From assembly GCA_025465015.1 (NCBI GenBank), contig JAODMM010000199.1, positions 1-39,808 on the forward strand: a DNA stretch of 39,808 bases. Reading direction: 5' to 3'. Below the pieces are notes generated by a model. The model saw only the letters and a list, made by a program, of their open reading frames with translations, ran no database searches and had not been told where the DNA came from. Positions 27,472-35,226 of the stretch are shown in pieces. Position numbers and translations under genes: made by a program. The DNA is from Cryobacterium sp. (GTDB lineage: Bacteria; Actinomycetota; Actinomycetes; Actinomycetales; Microbacteriaceae). Positions within the stretch are counted from its first letter, which is position 1. Each line of letters starts with the position of its first letter.

Positions 27472-28527
27472 CTACAGCAGGTCCTGATCGGACAGTTGGT
27501 GGAGGATGCTGGCGCCGTCCGGGCCGTACACCCACGGGGCATCAGGCGTCCCGTGCGGGGCATCCTTGGATCGCCCGCCGGCGAGCACAGCCTCACCCGG
27601 GGAGAGTTGACGGATCGCCACGGCTGCGACACTGCCGGGATGATCTTTCTGGAACGCGGTGTAGATCGCCTCGTCATGCTGGCCGTCGTCGCCGATGAGG
27701 ATCCAACGCACGTGGGGGAATTCCTCGGCGAGGCGCGTGAGGTTGGCCCGCTTGTGGTCACGACCGCTGCGGAACCAGCGGTCGTGCGTCGGTCCCCAGT
27801 CGGTGAGAAGCAGCGCCCCCGGCGGGTACAGATTGCGGGAGAGGAACCGGCTGAGTGTTGGCGCGACGTTCCAGGCGCCGGTTGAGAGATAGATGACCGG
27901 TCCCTCCGGGGAGGTGCTGGCAATTCGTTCCAGGAGTACAGCCATCCCGGGCGTCGGTACACGGGCGTGCTCATCGAGCACGAAGGTGTTCCAGGCGGCC
28001 AGCAATGGGCGCGGGAGCGCGGTCACCATCACGGTGTCATCGACGTCGGAGACGATGCCCCGGCGCGCCGTCGGCGAAACGATGAAGACTGGCGCCTCCA
28101 CCGCGACGGAGTCCTCGGTCCGGAGCTCCGCGACATGCCACCCCGGGCTGAGGGTGACCTTCACCACCGTGTCGACGACGCCGCCGCGGTCTGCGCGCAC
28201 GTGGTGTGTCTGCCCATCGATGTCGATGGTGACTGTGACGTCGTTCACCGGCACGCTCGTGAAACTGCGCCACCCGCGGATACCGGCGTAGCGCGCTCCT
28301 CGTGAGTGTTTCTCCGCCAACTCCGGTTTGGCCAGAAGAACTCGGCAGAGAATTCGAACCCACTCGGTGGACCCGTACCCGGTGTAGGGGATGACTGTCG
28401 CCCGGTACCCTCGGCGTCGGGCGAACCGTTCCCGGATCTCGTGCAGCCGGTCCTCGATCCGTGCCGCCCGATGCATGATCAGGGCAGGGGTGACCTGCGG
28501 CGTCGGTATATTCGGGCGTTTGGACAT
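27472..28527 (-). CDS. App1-type (DUF2183) phosphatase
   Basis: The 351-aa product belongs to the App1/DUF2183 family, whose yeast member is a phosphatidate phosphatase of the HAD type. The DxDxT motif is D161-V-D163-D-T165 within RRGIVSDVDDTVMVTALP. Later motifs are PVIYLSTGAWNVAPTLSRFL and WILIGDDGQHDEAIY with the distal acidic residues. The first 150 residues form a beta-rich domain (TVTIDIDGQTHHV, VTLSPGWHVAELRTEDS). No signal peptide is seen. The start ATG follows GAGG. It is convergent with pyrD and divergent from the TetR gene. A lipid phosphatase role in bacteria is inferred from the family only. Confidence 0.88.
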   Translation of the reverse strand: MSKRPNIPTPQVTPALIMHRAARIEDRLHEIRERFARRRGYRATVIPYTGYGSTEWVRILCRVLLAKPELAEKHSRGARYAGIRGWRSFTSVPVNDVTVTIDIDGQTHHVRADRGGVVDTVVKVTLSPGWHVAELRTEDSVAVEAPVFIVSPTARRGIVSDVDDTVMVTALPRPLLAAWNTFVLDEHARVPTPGMAVLLERIASTSPEGPVIYLSTGAWNVAPTLSRFLSRNLYPPGALLLTDWGPTHDRWFRSGRDHKRANLTRLAEEFPHVRWILIGDDGQHDEAIYTAFQKDHPGSVAAVAIRQLSPGEAVLAGGRSKDAPHGTPDAPWVYGPDGASILHQLSDQDLL

Positions 28528-28609
28528 TTCCTCAGTCTCCCATGCCCGCTCCAGCTTCGGGCGCAGCAGCCGCAGACGGGCGTGGTCGGAAGCACTCTGG
28601 AACCACCGC

Positions 28610-28615
28610 TAGACT
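28610..28615 (+). promoter_or_regulatory. candidate -10 (TAGACT) for the TetR gene
   Basis: TAGACT fits TANNNT and would start transcription about 17 bases before the GTG, leaving room for the strong GAGGAGG at 28628-28634. AGAC (28611-28614) and GTCT (28624-28627) form a short inverted repeat over the start site that could be part of an operator. Confidence 0.4.
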
Positions 28616-28638
28616 CTGAGTTTGTCTGAGGAGGAAAA

Positions 28639-29298
28639 GTGTCGCTTGGTGACTTGTTCGAAACGGAGAGTGACCCGCAGGGTCAGCTGATCCGCACCGA
28701 ACCACTGCAACAGCGCAGCGCTGAGCGCTTGACCGCGTTGCTTGACGCGGCCGCAGCCGTCGTTGATGAAGTCGGGTTCGACCGCATCACGACAGCGATG
28801 GTCGCCGAACGCGCAGGAGCGTCAATCGGCACCGTCTATCGGTACTACCCCGACCGGGTGGCCGTGCTGCAGGCCTTGCGCGAACGGGCCATCGCCCGGT
28901 TCCGAATGCGTGTCGCCGAAGAACTCACCATCTCCGAACCCGAGACCTGGTGGGATGCCGTCGATTGCGCAGTCACCGCGTTCGTCACCCTTTACCGGTC
29001 GGAGCCGGGCTTCCGGATCATGCATTTCGCCGACCGTGAACGTTCGCCCATCAACAACGAGACCGACCTCGTGTCGGGGTTCTTCGCTCGTCGCCTGGCC
29101 GGTGCGCTCGCTGAGGAGTTCGGGCTGCCCGGTGGCGTCAACCTCATCTTCCACCTGGAGGTCGCCGTCGAAATGGCCGACGCCCTTCTCTCACGCGCCT
29201 TCTACTCGGACCCCCAGGGTGACGACAGGTTCATCTCCGAGTGCCGTCGCGTCGTGCACGACTACCTCGTCGGCTACTACGGACCCAGCGCGCACTGA
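28639..29298 (+). CDS. TetR/AcrR family transcriptional regulator
   Basis: The 219-aa product has a TetR-type helix-turn-helix domain (about 25-80): AERLTALLDAAAAVVDEVGF, ITTAMVAERAGASIGTVYRYY, then DRVAVLQALRERA. The C-terminal ligand and dimer domain has no recognisable ligand signature. GTG 28639 follows an excellent GAGGAGG. It is divergent from the App1 gene and lies 277 bases before the osmoprotectant ABC operon on the same strand, so either neighbour, or itself, may be a target. Confidence 0.9.
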   Translation: MSLGDLFETESDPQGQLIRTEPLQQRSAERLTALLDAAAAVVDEVGFDRITTAMVAERAGASIGTVYRYYPDRVAVLQALRERAIARFRMRVAEELTISEPETWWDAVDCAVTAFVTLYRSEPGFRIMHFADRERSPINNETDLVSGFFARRLAGALAEEFGLPGGVNLIFHLEVAVEMADALLSRAFYSDPQGDDRFISECRRVVHDYLVGYYGPSAH

Positions 29299-29318
29299 TC
29301 CTCCGTTACTGGTCGCAC

Positions 29319-29345
29319 TGTTCCCGGCGCGTATTGTTCCCAGCG
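29319..29345 (+). repeat. 11-bp direct repeat upstream of the osmoprotectant operon
   Basis: TGTTCCCGGCG (29319-29329) and TGTTCCCAGCG (29335-29345) differ at one base and start 16 bp apart. TATTGT (29332-29337) between them fits TANNNT. The rest of the 277-base gap (29299-29575) shows no gene. It contains GGATGAACCACTTCT before the ATG and no clear riboswitch. The repeat could be a regulator site of the transporter operon. Confidence 0.4.
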
Positions 29346-29575
29346 GCACCGGCGTGAAGGCTGAGAGGTCTGCTGAATCCCGGCGGCCAAAACGGCTCGT
29401 GCGGAGATCGCACCAGCCGTCTCGCTCATGTCGGCGAGCACAGTACGGCTCGTGTGGAAGTGCAGAACGAAAAGCAATCCCCTTTGCCTGCCGCAGCGAC
29501 GATGGTTGGGTGAGTATCCGGCAGGTTGTGGCAGGATGCAAAGCCTCGACGCATGACAAGGGATGAACCACTTCT

Positions 29576-30460
29576 ATGATCGAGTTCAGGTCCGTGACGA
29601 AGCGATTCCCCGACGGCACCCTCGCCGTCGAGGACTTCAACCTCGTCATGCCGTCTCGGAAGACGACCGTGCTCGTAGGCTCCTCGGGCTCCGGCAAGAC
29701 AACGCTGTTGCGCATGATCAACCGGATGGTGGACCCGACGGGCGGTGTGGTCGAGATCGATGGCACCGACGTGGCCTCGGTGGAGCCCGTGAAGCTTCGC
29801 CGAAGCATCGGATATGTGATGCAGAATTCGGGGCTCCTACCCCACCGTAAGGTCGTGGACAACGTAGCGACCGTCCCGCTTCTCAGCCGTGTTCCCCGCA
29901 AGAAAGCCCGGGCCGACGCGTTGGCCCTGCTCGACGTCGTGGGCCTTGACCGCGCCTTGGCAAACCGATATCCAAGCCAGCTCTCCGGCGGGCAGCAGCA
30001 ACGCGTCGGTGTCGCGCGGGGCCTCGCCGTCAACCCGAACATACTGCTCATGGACGAACCGTTCGGTGCTGTCGATCCGATCGTACGCGCCGAACTGCAG
30101 CGCGAACTCATCCGGCTCCAACGTGACCTCGACAAGACCGTTGTCTTCGTCACGCACGACATCGAAGAGGCGTTCCTGCTCGCCGACCAGGTCGTCATCC
30201 TGAAACATGGCGGGCGGATAGCGCAGGTCGGAGCGCCCGCTGAGATCCTGGCACACCCGGCCGACGATTTCGTGGCGAGTTTCGTCGGCGCGGACCGCGG
30301 CCGACGCGCCCTGCACGTGGAGAACCACGGTGGCGGCGACATCCTCGTCGACAGTGAGGGGCGGCTCGCTGGCGTCCTCGCCGCGGCATCCGCAAGCGAA
30401 GCAAAGGCCGGTCCCGTTTCGGGCCCGGGTGCCTCGGCGCAGGGTCAGGATCCGCGGTGA
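29576..30460 (+). CDS. osmoprotectant ABC transporter ATP-binding protein (OpuCA/OsmV type)
   Basis: This ATPase powers import of quaternary amines such as glycine betaine, carnitine or choline. The 294-aa product has Walker A GSSGSGKTT (35-43), Q-loop (GYVMQNSGLLPH), ABC signature LSGGQQQR (136-143), Walker B ILLMDEP with GAVDP, and the H-loop VFVTHDIEEA. Family members usually carry two C-terminal CBS domains and reach about 370-400 aa. Here the protein ends soon after the ATPase, keeping only a CBS-like scrap ILVDSEGRLAGVL (256-268). The stop overlaps the first permease gene (GTGA). Confidence 0.92.
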   Translation: MIEFRSVTKRFPDGTLAVEDFNLVMPSRKTTVLVGSSGSGKTTLLRMINRMVDPTGGVVEIDGTDVASVEPVKLRRSIGYVMQNSGLLPHRKVVDNVATVPLLSRVPRKKARADALALLDVVGLDRALANRYPSQLSGGQQQRVGVARGLAVNPNILLMDEPFGAVDPIVRAELQRELIRLQRDLDKTVVFVTHDIEEAFLLADQVVILKHGGRIAQVGAPAEILAHPADDFVASFVGADRGRRALHVENHGGGDILVDSEGRLAGVLAAASASEAKAGPVSGPGASAQGQDPR

Positions 30461-31137
30461 GCTGGGTATGGTCGAACCTTGACCTCATCTGGGACCGGAC
30501 CCTCGATCATGTGGTCCTGAGCGTCCCGCCGATAGTCCTGGCCTTGCTCCTCTCTGTGCCACTTGGAGCGCTCGCCAACCGGTACCGCGTCAGCCGCGGC
30601 GTCATCCTCAGCGCCGCCGGTCTCCTCTACGCGATCCCGTCCCTGCCGCTGCTCATCGTGATTCCCGCGGTCGTCGGCACGAGCGCACGCTCTCCCGTTA
30701 CCTTGATCATCGCTCTGACGTTGTACGGGATCGCTCTCATGGTGCGCGTAGTCGCGGACGGGCTGGCCTCCGTCGATCCGGATGTGCGACAGTCGGCCAG
30801 CGCTGTGGGATCTTCCGCCTGGCAGTCCTTCTGGCACGTCGAGCTTCCACTCTCGGGCCCGGTTCTCCTCGCGGGACTGCGCGTGGTGGCCGTGAGCACG
30901 GTCAGCTTGGCCACGATCGGAGCGGTGATCGGTGTGAAAAGCCTCGGGAGCCTGTTCACGGATGGTCTCCAGCGCGGGATTCAGGCGGAGGTTCTGTCGG
31001 GAATCGTCATGACGGTGCTGCTGGCGGTCATCCTGGATGCGTTGATCGTGGCCGCAGGGCATGCACTGATGCCGTGGAGCCGGACTCCGCTCCCGGTGAG
31101 ATCACGAAACGGAGCGCCTGGGGGAGCAGAGGCATGA
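30457..31137 (+). CDS. osmoprotectant ABC transporter permease (OpuCB/OsmW type)
   Basis: The 226-aa product has about five or six membrane segments and the ABC permease inner-membrane signature. The EAA-type loop SVDPDVRQSASAVGSSAWQS-(FWHVELPL) would contact the ATPase. The start SWVWSNLDLIWDRTLDHVVLS is typical of the family. The GTG start overlaps the ATPase stop by four bases, and the stop overlaps the next permease (ATGA). Confidence 0.9.
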   Translation: MSWVWSNLDLIWDRTLDHVVLSVPPIVLALLLSVPLGALANRYRVSRGVILSAAGLLYAIPSLPLLIVIPAVVGTSARSPVTLIIALTLYGIALMVRVVADGLASVDPDVRQSASAVGSSAWQSFWHVELPLSGPVLLAGLRVVAVSTVSLATIGAVIGVKSLGSLFTDGLQRGIQAEVLSGIVMTVLLAVILDALIVAAGHALMPWSRTPLPVRSRNGAPGGAEA

Positions 31138-31841
31138 ACCTGTTCCTCCAGGCGCTTAACTGGGTGCTCGATCCCGCCCACTACTCCGGACCCAACGGGA
31201 TCCCGGTCCGGCTCGTCGAACACGTGGCGTTCACCGGACTGACACTCGTGATGGCCGCGGTGATCGCGATCCCGGTCGGGTTCGTCATCGGGCATACCGG
31301 ACGTGGACGGGGCGCCGCTGTTGCGCTGTCCGGCGCTCTCCGTGCGATTCCGACCCTCGGCTTGCTCACCTTGGTGGCGCTTGTGGTCGGCGTCGGGTTG
31401 GAGGCTCCGTATGTCGCCCTGACCATCCTCGCCATCCCTCCGATCCTCGCCGGCTCCTATTCGGGATTCGAAGCGATTGATCGTCGCACCATCGACGCGG
31501 CTCGGGCGATCGGGATGTCCGAAGGCCAGATCGTGCGCAAGGTCGAGCTGCCGCTTGGTCTGCCGCTTCTTCTCGGCGGGCTTCGTTCGGCGGTCCTTCA
31601 GGTGGTGGCAACGGCGACCCTGGCCGCCTACGTGGCCGACTTCGGGCTCGGGCGCTTCCTCTTCTCCGGCCTGAAGACGAACGACTATGCGCAGATGCTC
31701 GGCGGATCGATCCTGGTGATCTTGCTGGCTTTGGTGCTCGATGGAATCTTTGCGGCGGCGCAGAGGTTTGTCGTACCACGTGGCGTTTCTGCGGGGCGCT
31801 TCGAAGACACCCGTGCGCGGTCAACCCGACTGGCACGGTGA
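31134..31841 (+). CDS. osmoprotectant ABC transporter permease (OpuCD/OsmY type)
   Basis: This second permease of the system has 235 aa and about six membrane segments. It shows LRAIPTLGLLTLVAL, common in these permeases, and the coupling loop AIDRRTIDAARAIGMSEGQI-VRKVELPLGLPLL. ATG 31134 overlaps the previous stop and follows GGGGGAGCAGAGG; the frame extends 20 codons upstream within the first permease but is not needed. Paralogous permeases as adjacent genes are the rule in OpuC/OsmU systems. Confidence 0.9.
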   Translation: MNLFLQALNWVLDPAHYSGPNGIPVRLVEHVAFTGLTLVMAAVIAIPVGFVIGHTGRGRGAAVALSGALRAIPTLGLLTLVALVVGVGLEAPYVALTILAIPPILAGSYSGFEAIDRRTIDAARAIGMSEGQIVRKVELPLGLPLLLGGLRSAVLQVVATATLAAYVADFGLGRFLFSGLKTNDYAQMLGGSILVILLALVLDGIFAAAQRFVVPRGVSAGRFEDTRARSTRLAR

Positions 31842-31873
31842 TGGGAATTCTCATCGACGAAGGGGAGAAGACG

Positions 31874-32812
31874 ATGTTCACAGCACGAAGAGGGCGACTG
31901 GCGCTGATCGGCGCAGTCTCGGTCGGGGCCGTCGTAGCACTGGCAGGGTGTGCGTCCGGTGACCCCCTCGACTCGGGTGGAAGCAGCTCGGGTTCTGGTT
32001 CAGGCGGGTCGGAGACACTAGTCATCGGGTCGCAGGACTACTACTCGAACGAGGTCATCGCCGAGATCTATGCCCAGGCGCTCGAAGCCAACGATTTCAC
32101 TGTCGATCGCCAGTTCCGAATCGGGCAGCGCGAGGTCTACTTGCCAGAAATCACGTCGGGCTCCATCGATGTCTTCCCCGAATACACCGGCAGCCTTCTG
32201 CAGGCGCTTGACAAGCAGGCAGCAGGTGGCACCGCCGACGAGGTCTACACCGAACTTCAGGACGCCCTTCCCGAGGGTGTGAGGGTTCTGGACAAGGCAG
32301 CTGCCGCCGACCAGAACTCGTGGACAGTGACGCAGGACTTCGCCTCGAAGTACAAGCTCACTGACATCGCGTCGCTCGCCAATGTCACCGAGCCGATCAC
32401 GGTCGGCGGCAACTCTGAGCTGGAGTCCAGGCCCTACGGCCCCACCGCCTTGAAGGAGAAGTACGGCATCGAGGTCGCCGGCTTCGTTCCCATCGAGGAC
32501 AGCGCCGGACCTCTCACGGTCAAGGCGCTGGTGGACAACACGATCCAGCTGGCCAACATCTACACCGCAGACCCGAACATCAAGTCCAATAACCTCGTGG
32601 CGCTGGACGACCCGGAAGGGCTCTTCTTCCCGGACAACATCGTTCCGGTCGTATCTGAGAAGGTGGACGAGACGGCGTCCGAGGTGCTCAACAAAGTCAA
32701 CGCTGCCTTGAGCGCGGAGGACCTCGTAGACCTGAACGCGCAGAGCTTCAACGAACAGAAGTCTGCCGAGGAGATCGCCGCAGCCTGGCTGAAGCGAGCA
32801 GCCCTCTTCTAA
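31874..32812 (+). CDS. osmoprotectant-binding lipoprotein (OpuCC/OsmX type)
   Basis: This is the substrate-binding component (OpuAC fold, PF04069). The 312-aa form starts MFTARRGRLALIGAVSVGAV with a lipoprotein signal ending in the lipobox LAGC, so Cys26 would be lipidated. A Ser/Gly-rich linker follows, then TLVIGSQDYYSNEVIAEIYA, REVYLPEITSGSIDVFPEY, and a late IYTADPNIKSNNLVALDDP. ATG 31874 is preferred over GTG 31838 because AGGGGAGAAG lies just upstream and the signal peptide starts correctly. Processing would need LspA, also encoded here. Substrate identity among betaine, choline and carnitine is not certain. Confidence 0.92.
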   Translation: MFTARRGRLALIGAVSVGAVVALAGCASGDPLDSGGSSSGSGSGGSETLVIGSQDYYSNEVIAEIYAQALEANDFTVDRQFRIGQREVYLPEITSGSIDVFPEYTGSLLQALDKQAAGGTADEVYTELQDALPEGVRVLDKAAAADQNSWTVTQDFASKYKLTDIASLANVTEPITVGGNSELESRPYGPTALKEKYGIEVAGFVPIEDSAGPLTVKALVDNTIQLANIYTADPNIKSNNLVALDDPEGLFFPDNIVPVVSEKVDETASEVLNKVNAALSAEDLVDLNAQSFNEQKSAEEIAAAWLKRAALF

Positions 32813-32824
32813 GGGGAGTGCCCT

Positions 32825-32851
32825 GCGGGAGGTCGAGCAGGCACCTCCCGC
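32825..32851 (+). terminator. candidate terminator of the osmoprotectant operon
   Basis: GCGGGAGGT (32825-32833) and ACCTCCCGC (32843-32851) form a perfect 9-bp stem with a 9-base loop, 13 bases after the lipoprotein gene stop. There is no T-run. Position and strength fit termination at the end of the four-gene operon. Confidence 0.6.
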
Positions 32852-32852
32852 C

Positions 32853-32889
32853 GCACCCGCGGGTTCGGCCGTGCCGCCTCCGCGGGTGC
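32853..32889 (-). terminator. candidate dedA terminator / second palindrome
   Basis: GCACCCGCGG (32853-32862) and CCGCGGGTGC (32880-32889) form a perfect 10-bp stem with a 17-base loop. It starts two bases after the previous hairpin and 16 bases beyond the dedA stop on the minus strand, so the two hairpins could serve the two convergent genes. Confidence 0.55.
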
Positions 32890-32905
32890 CGCCTTCCGGG
32901 TCCGT

Positions 32906-33562
32906 CTATTCCGTGGAGGACTCCTCGTGTTCCATATGCCTGGCCTCGCGGTGACCCAGCCATCTCTTCACCACGTAGGCGAGGAGGATGAACACGATGA
33001 CGGCCCCCACAAAGTAGTAGCCCGCGAAATGCAATCTGTCGGACAGTTCCCGGTATCCCCCCGCGGCCGCTGAGCCGACCGTCACATACGCCACAGCCCA
33101 GATGACGCAGGCGGGCACCGTCCATTTCATGAAGGTGCGATAGCGCATCGAACTCATCCCCACAGTCAGGGGTATGAGGGAGTGGAGCACAGGCAGGAAC
33201 CGGGACAGGAAGACAGCGATGCCGCCGCGCCTCCGCAGGTACGTCTCCGCCTTAGCCCAGTTCCTCTCGCCGATCCGCCGGCCCAGCCGGCTCGACCGGA
33301 TCCACGGCCCGAAGTAACGCCCGAGAGCGAAGCCGATGCTCTCCCCGCTCAGCGCACCTGCAACAACGGCCACTACCAGTGCGACGTACTCCACCGCGTT
33401 GGCCACAGCTGTGCTTGCCACGATCACGACTGTGTCACCCGGCACGATCAAGCCGACCAGCACAGAGGTCTCCAGAAGGATGCCCAGTCCGGCCAGCAGC
33501 GTGCGAACGACCGGGTCGACCCCGGCGACGGTGGTGAGGATCCAATCGAGGATGTCGTTCAC
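32906..33562 (-). CDS. DedA family membrane protein
   Basis: DedA proteins are polytopic membrane proteins; members are implicated in undecaprenyl phosphate or phospholipid movement and in membrane homeostasis. The 218-aa product has about five membrane segments. The two acidic residues important in E. coli YghB/YqjA are present in the expected spacing (E31 and D43, LLETSVLVGLIVPGD). The first of two conserved arginines is present (R121 in FLSRFLPVL), but the second position is H127. The GTG start lies seven bases after TAGGCT, as in a leaderless mRNA. It is divergent from pabB. Confidence 0.92.
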   Translation of the reverse strand: MNDILDWILTTVAGVDPVVRTLLAGLGILLETSVLVGLIVPGDTVVIVASTAVANAVEYVALVVAVVAGALSGESIGFALGRYFGPWIRSSRLGRRIGERNWAKAETYLRRRGGIAVFLSRFLPVLHSLIPLTVGMSSMRYRTFMKWTVPACVIWAVAYVTVGSAAAGGYRELSDRLHFAGYYFVGAVIVFILLAYVVKRWLGHREARHMEHEESSTE

Positions 33563-33569
33563 CCGACAC

Positions 33570-33575
33570 AGCCTA
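33570..33575 (-). promoter_or_regulatory. candidate -10 (TAGGCT) for dedA, leaderless
   Basis: On the minus strand TAGGCT lies seven bases before the GTG start of dedA, too close for a ribosome binding site. It is one of five exact copies of this hexamer at gene starts in the window. Confidence 0.5.
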
Positions 33576-33638
33576 AGGGTTGGAGCTCACTGCAGACAGG
33601 CGTCGCGGACGATTGGGCGGCCCCTGAAGTCCGGGCCG

Positions 33639-33644
33639 TAGGCT
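33639..33644 (+). promoter_or_regulatory. candidate -10 (TAGGCT) for pabB, leaderless
   Basis: TAGGCT lies six bases before the pabB GTG. Together with the element of dedA it makes an 88-base divergent region with two leaderless-type promoters about 70 bases apart and no clear -35 hexamers. Confidence 0.5.
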
Positions 33645-33650
33645 TGACTG

Positions 33651-35159
33651 GTGGCCGCATTCCTCCGCAGCATCCCCCTGACGGATTGGTACGACCCCGC
33701 TGATGCCTTCGACCGCCTTTACGCGGGCGCACGCCACGTCTTCTGGCTCGACGCAGGACCTGGGGCGGAGACCGGCGCGAGCTATCTCGGCGCCGCTTCC
33801 GAGCGATCCCGGATGGTGAGCGCGAGCCTCAGGGCGGGCACCGTCACGGTGACGGTGCCCGAGGATCCTCGCGTTCCTGCGGCCACGGTGAAGTCGGACG
33901 TCCTCGATTTCCTTCGGGCTGAGCTGACGGATACGGATGCGGCGGTCCGGGCCGAACACTCCACCGAGCCCGGCGTGGGTCCCGGGGGCGGATTCCAGCT
34001 GGGGTGGGTGGGGTGGCTCGGGTACGAGATCGGCGCCCGCCTCCTCGGCACCGCGGCCCATCCGTCGCGGTATCCCGATGCCGCGCTGCTCGAAGCCGAC
34101 CGCATGCTCGCCTTCGACCATGCTGCACGCACGGTGACGCTGCTCGCGCGGGAGCGCCCGGGCGAGACCGACGAGGTCGACCGATGGGTAGCATCTGTTG
34201 TTCACCGACTCGCTCAGGGCGGGGGCGGTCCTACCGGCCGCACACCGGTCGATGAGGTGGGTGGACGGTCCCGTTCCGCCCCCCGTTCGGCTGTCCGGCC
34301 AGCTGAAGCGACATGGCGGCACGATGAGAGCTCTTACCGGGTGCTGATCGAGCGCTGCCAGGACGCGATCCGGAGGGGTGACGCATACCAGCTGTGCCTT
34401 ACCAACGAGATCCGAGTGGACGCGGCTCCTGATCCAGTGGAGACCTACCACGCGCTGCGCAACAGCAGCCCAAGCCATCACGGCGGCCTCCTCCGCTTCG
34501 GCGACACCGCCCTCCTTAGTGCATCACCCGAACAGTTCCTCACAATCGCACCCGGAGGAGCCATCACGACCAAGCCGATCAAGGGAACCAGGCCCCGCGA
34601 CGGCGACGCCGCCAGGGACTCTCTCCATCGGGCCGAACTCGTCGCGAGCGAGAAGGAGCGTGCCGAGAATCTGATGATCGTCGATCTCATGCGTAATGAC
34701 CTCGGCCGGATCGCGGAATTGGGCTCGGTGGCCGTCTCGGACCTCCTCGCCGTGGAGAGCTACGCACAGGTGCATCAGCTGGTGAGCACCGTGGAGGCGA
34801 AGCTGCGCCCGGGGGTCAGTGCTGTGGACGCCGTCGCGGCATGTTTTCCCGCCGGGTCGATGACGGGTGCGCCCAAGATCAGCGCCATGGGCATCCTCGA
34901 CGGTCTGGAAGCCGGCCCCCGGGGCATCTACTCGGGGGTGTTCGGATACTTCGGCCTGGACGGCGCAGCGGACCTTGCCATGGTCATCCGCAGCATCGTC
35001 CTAGACCCCGGTGGAGCATCGATCGGCACCGGTGGAGGCATCACGGCGCTTTCGGAGACCGGGGACGAAGTCGAGGAGACCCGGATCAAGGCGGCTGCGC
35101 TCCTCGCGGTTCTTGGGGTTTCCTGCGAGACGCGGCAGATGACGCCCCGCCCGGTTTAG
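33651..35159 (+). CDS. pabB: aminodeoxychorismate synthase component I PabB
   Basis: PabB converts chorismate, with ammonia from the glutaminase PabA, to 4-amino-4-deoxychorismate for folate synthesis. The 502-aa product has the chorismate-binding domain in its second half: [19 protein letters not shown] (K311, the lysine typical of PabB where anthranilate synthases have PIAGT), [28 protein letters not shown], and [11 protein letters not shown]. The first third is the variable N-terminal domain. The GTG start has no ribosome binding site but a TAGGCT six bases upstream. Neither pabA nor pabC is adjacent; the next gene is leuS. Confidence 0.9.
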   Translation: MAAFLRSIPLTDWYDPADAFDRLYAGARHVFWLDAGPGAETGASYLGAASERSRMVSASLRAGTVTVTVPEDPRVPAATVKSDVLDFLRAELTDTDAAVRAEHSTEPGVGPGGGFQLGWVGWLGYEIGARLLGTAAHPSRYPDAALLEADRMLAFDHAARTVTLLARERPGETDEVDRWVASVVHRLAQGGGGPTGRTPVDEVGGRSRSAPRSAVRPAEATWRHDESSYRVLIERCQDAIRRGDAYQLCLTNEIRVDAAPDPVETYHALRNSSPSHHGGLLRFGDTALLSASPEQFLTIAPGGAITTKPIKGTRPRDGDAARDSLHRAELVASEKERAENLMIVDLMRNDLGRIAELGSVAVSDLLAVESYAQVHQLVSTVEAKLRPGVSAVDAVAACFPAGSMTGAPKISAMGILDGLEAGPRGIYSGVFGYFGLDGAADLAMVIRSIVLDPGGASIGTGGGITALSETGDEVEETRIKAAALLAVLGVSCETRQMTPRPV

Positions 35160-35226
35160 TAACCTAGGTCTTTGGCATGCCGCGACAGGCCTGCCCGCAA
35201 AGAGCAGAGACGCTCCCATCACCTCA

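Noticed and set aside
29361-29366. CTGAGA resembling the TPP riboswitch core, before the ABC operon
   Set aside because: The second conserved half (ACCTGAT-type) and the three-stem layout are absent, and the operon is not thiamine related by its sequence.
28742-29566. 274-aa open frame overlapping tetR and running through the 277-base gap
   Set aside because: It is in another frame of tetR, is rich in Ser, Arg and Pro as shadows are, and no protein family is visible. The gap part alone has no supported start.
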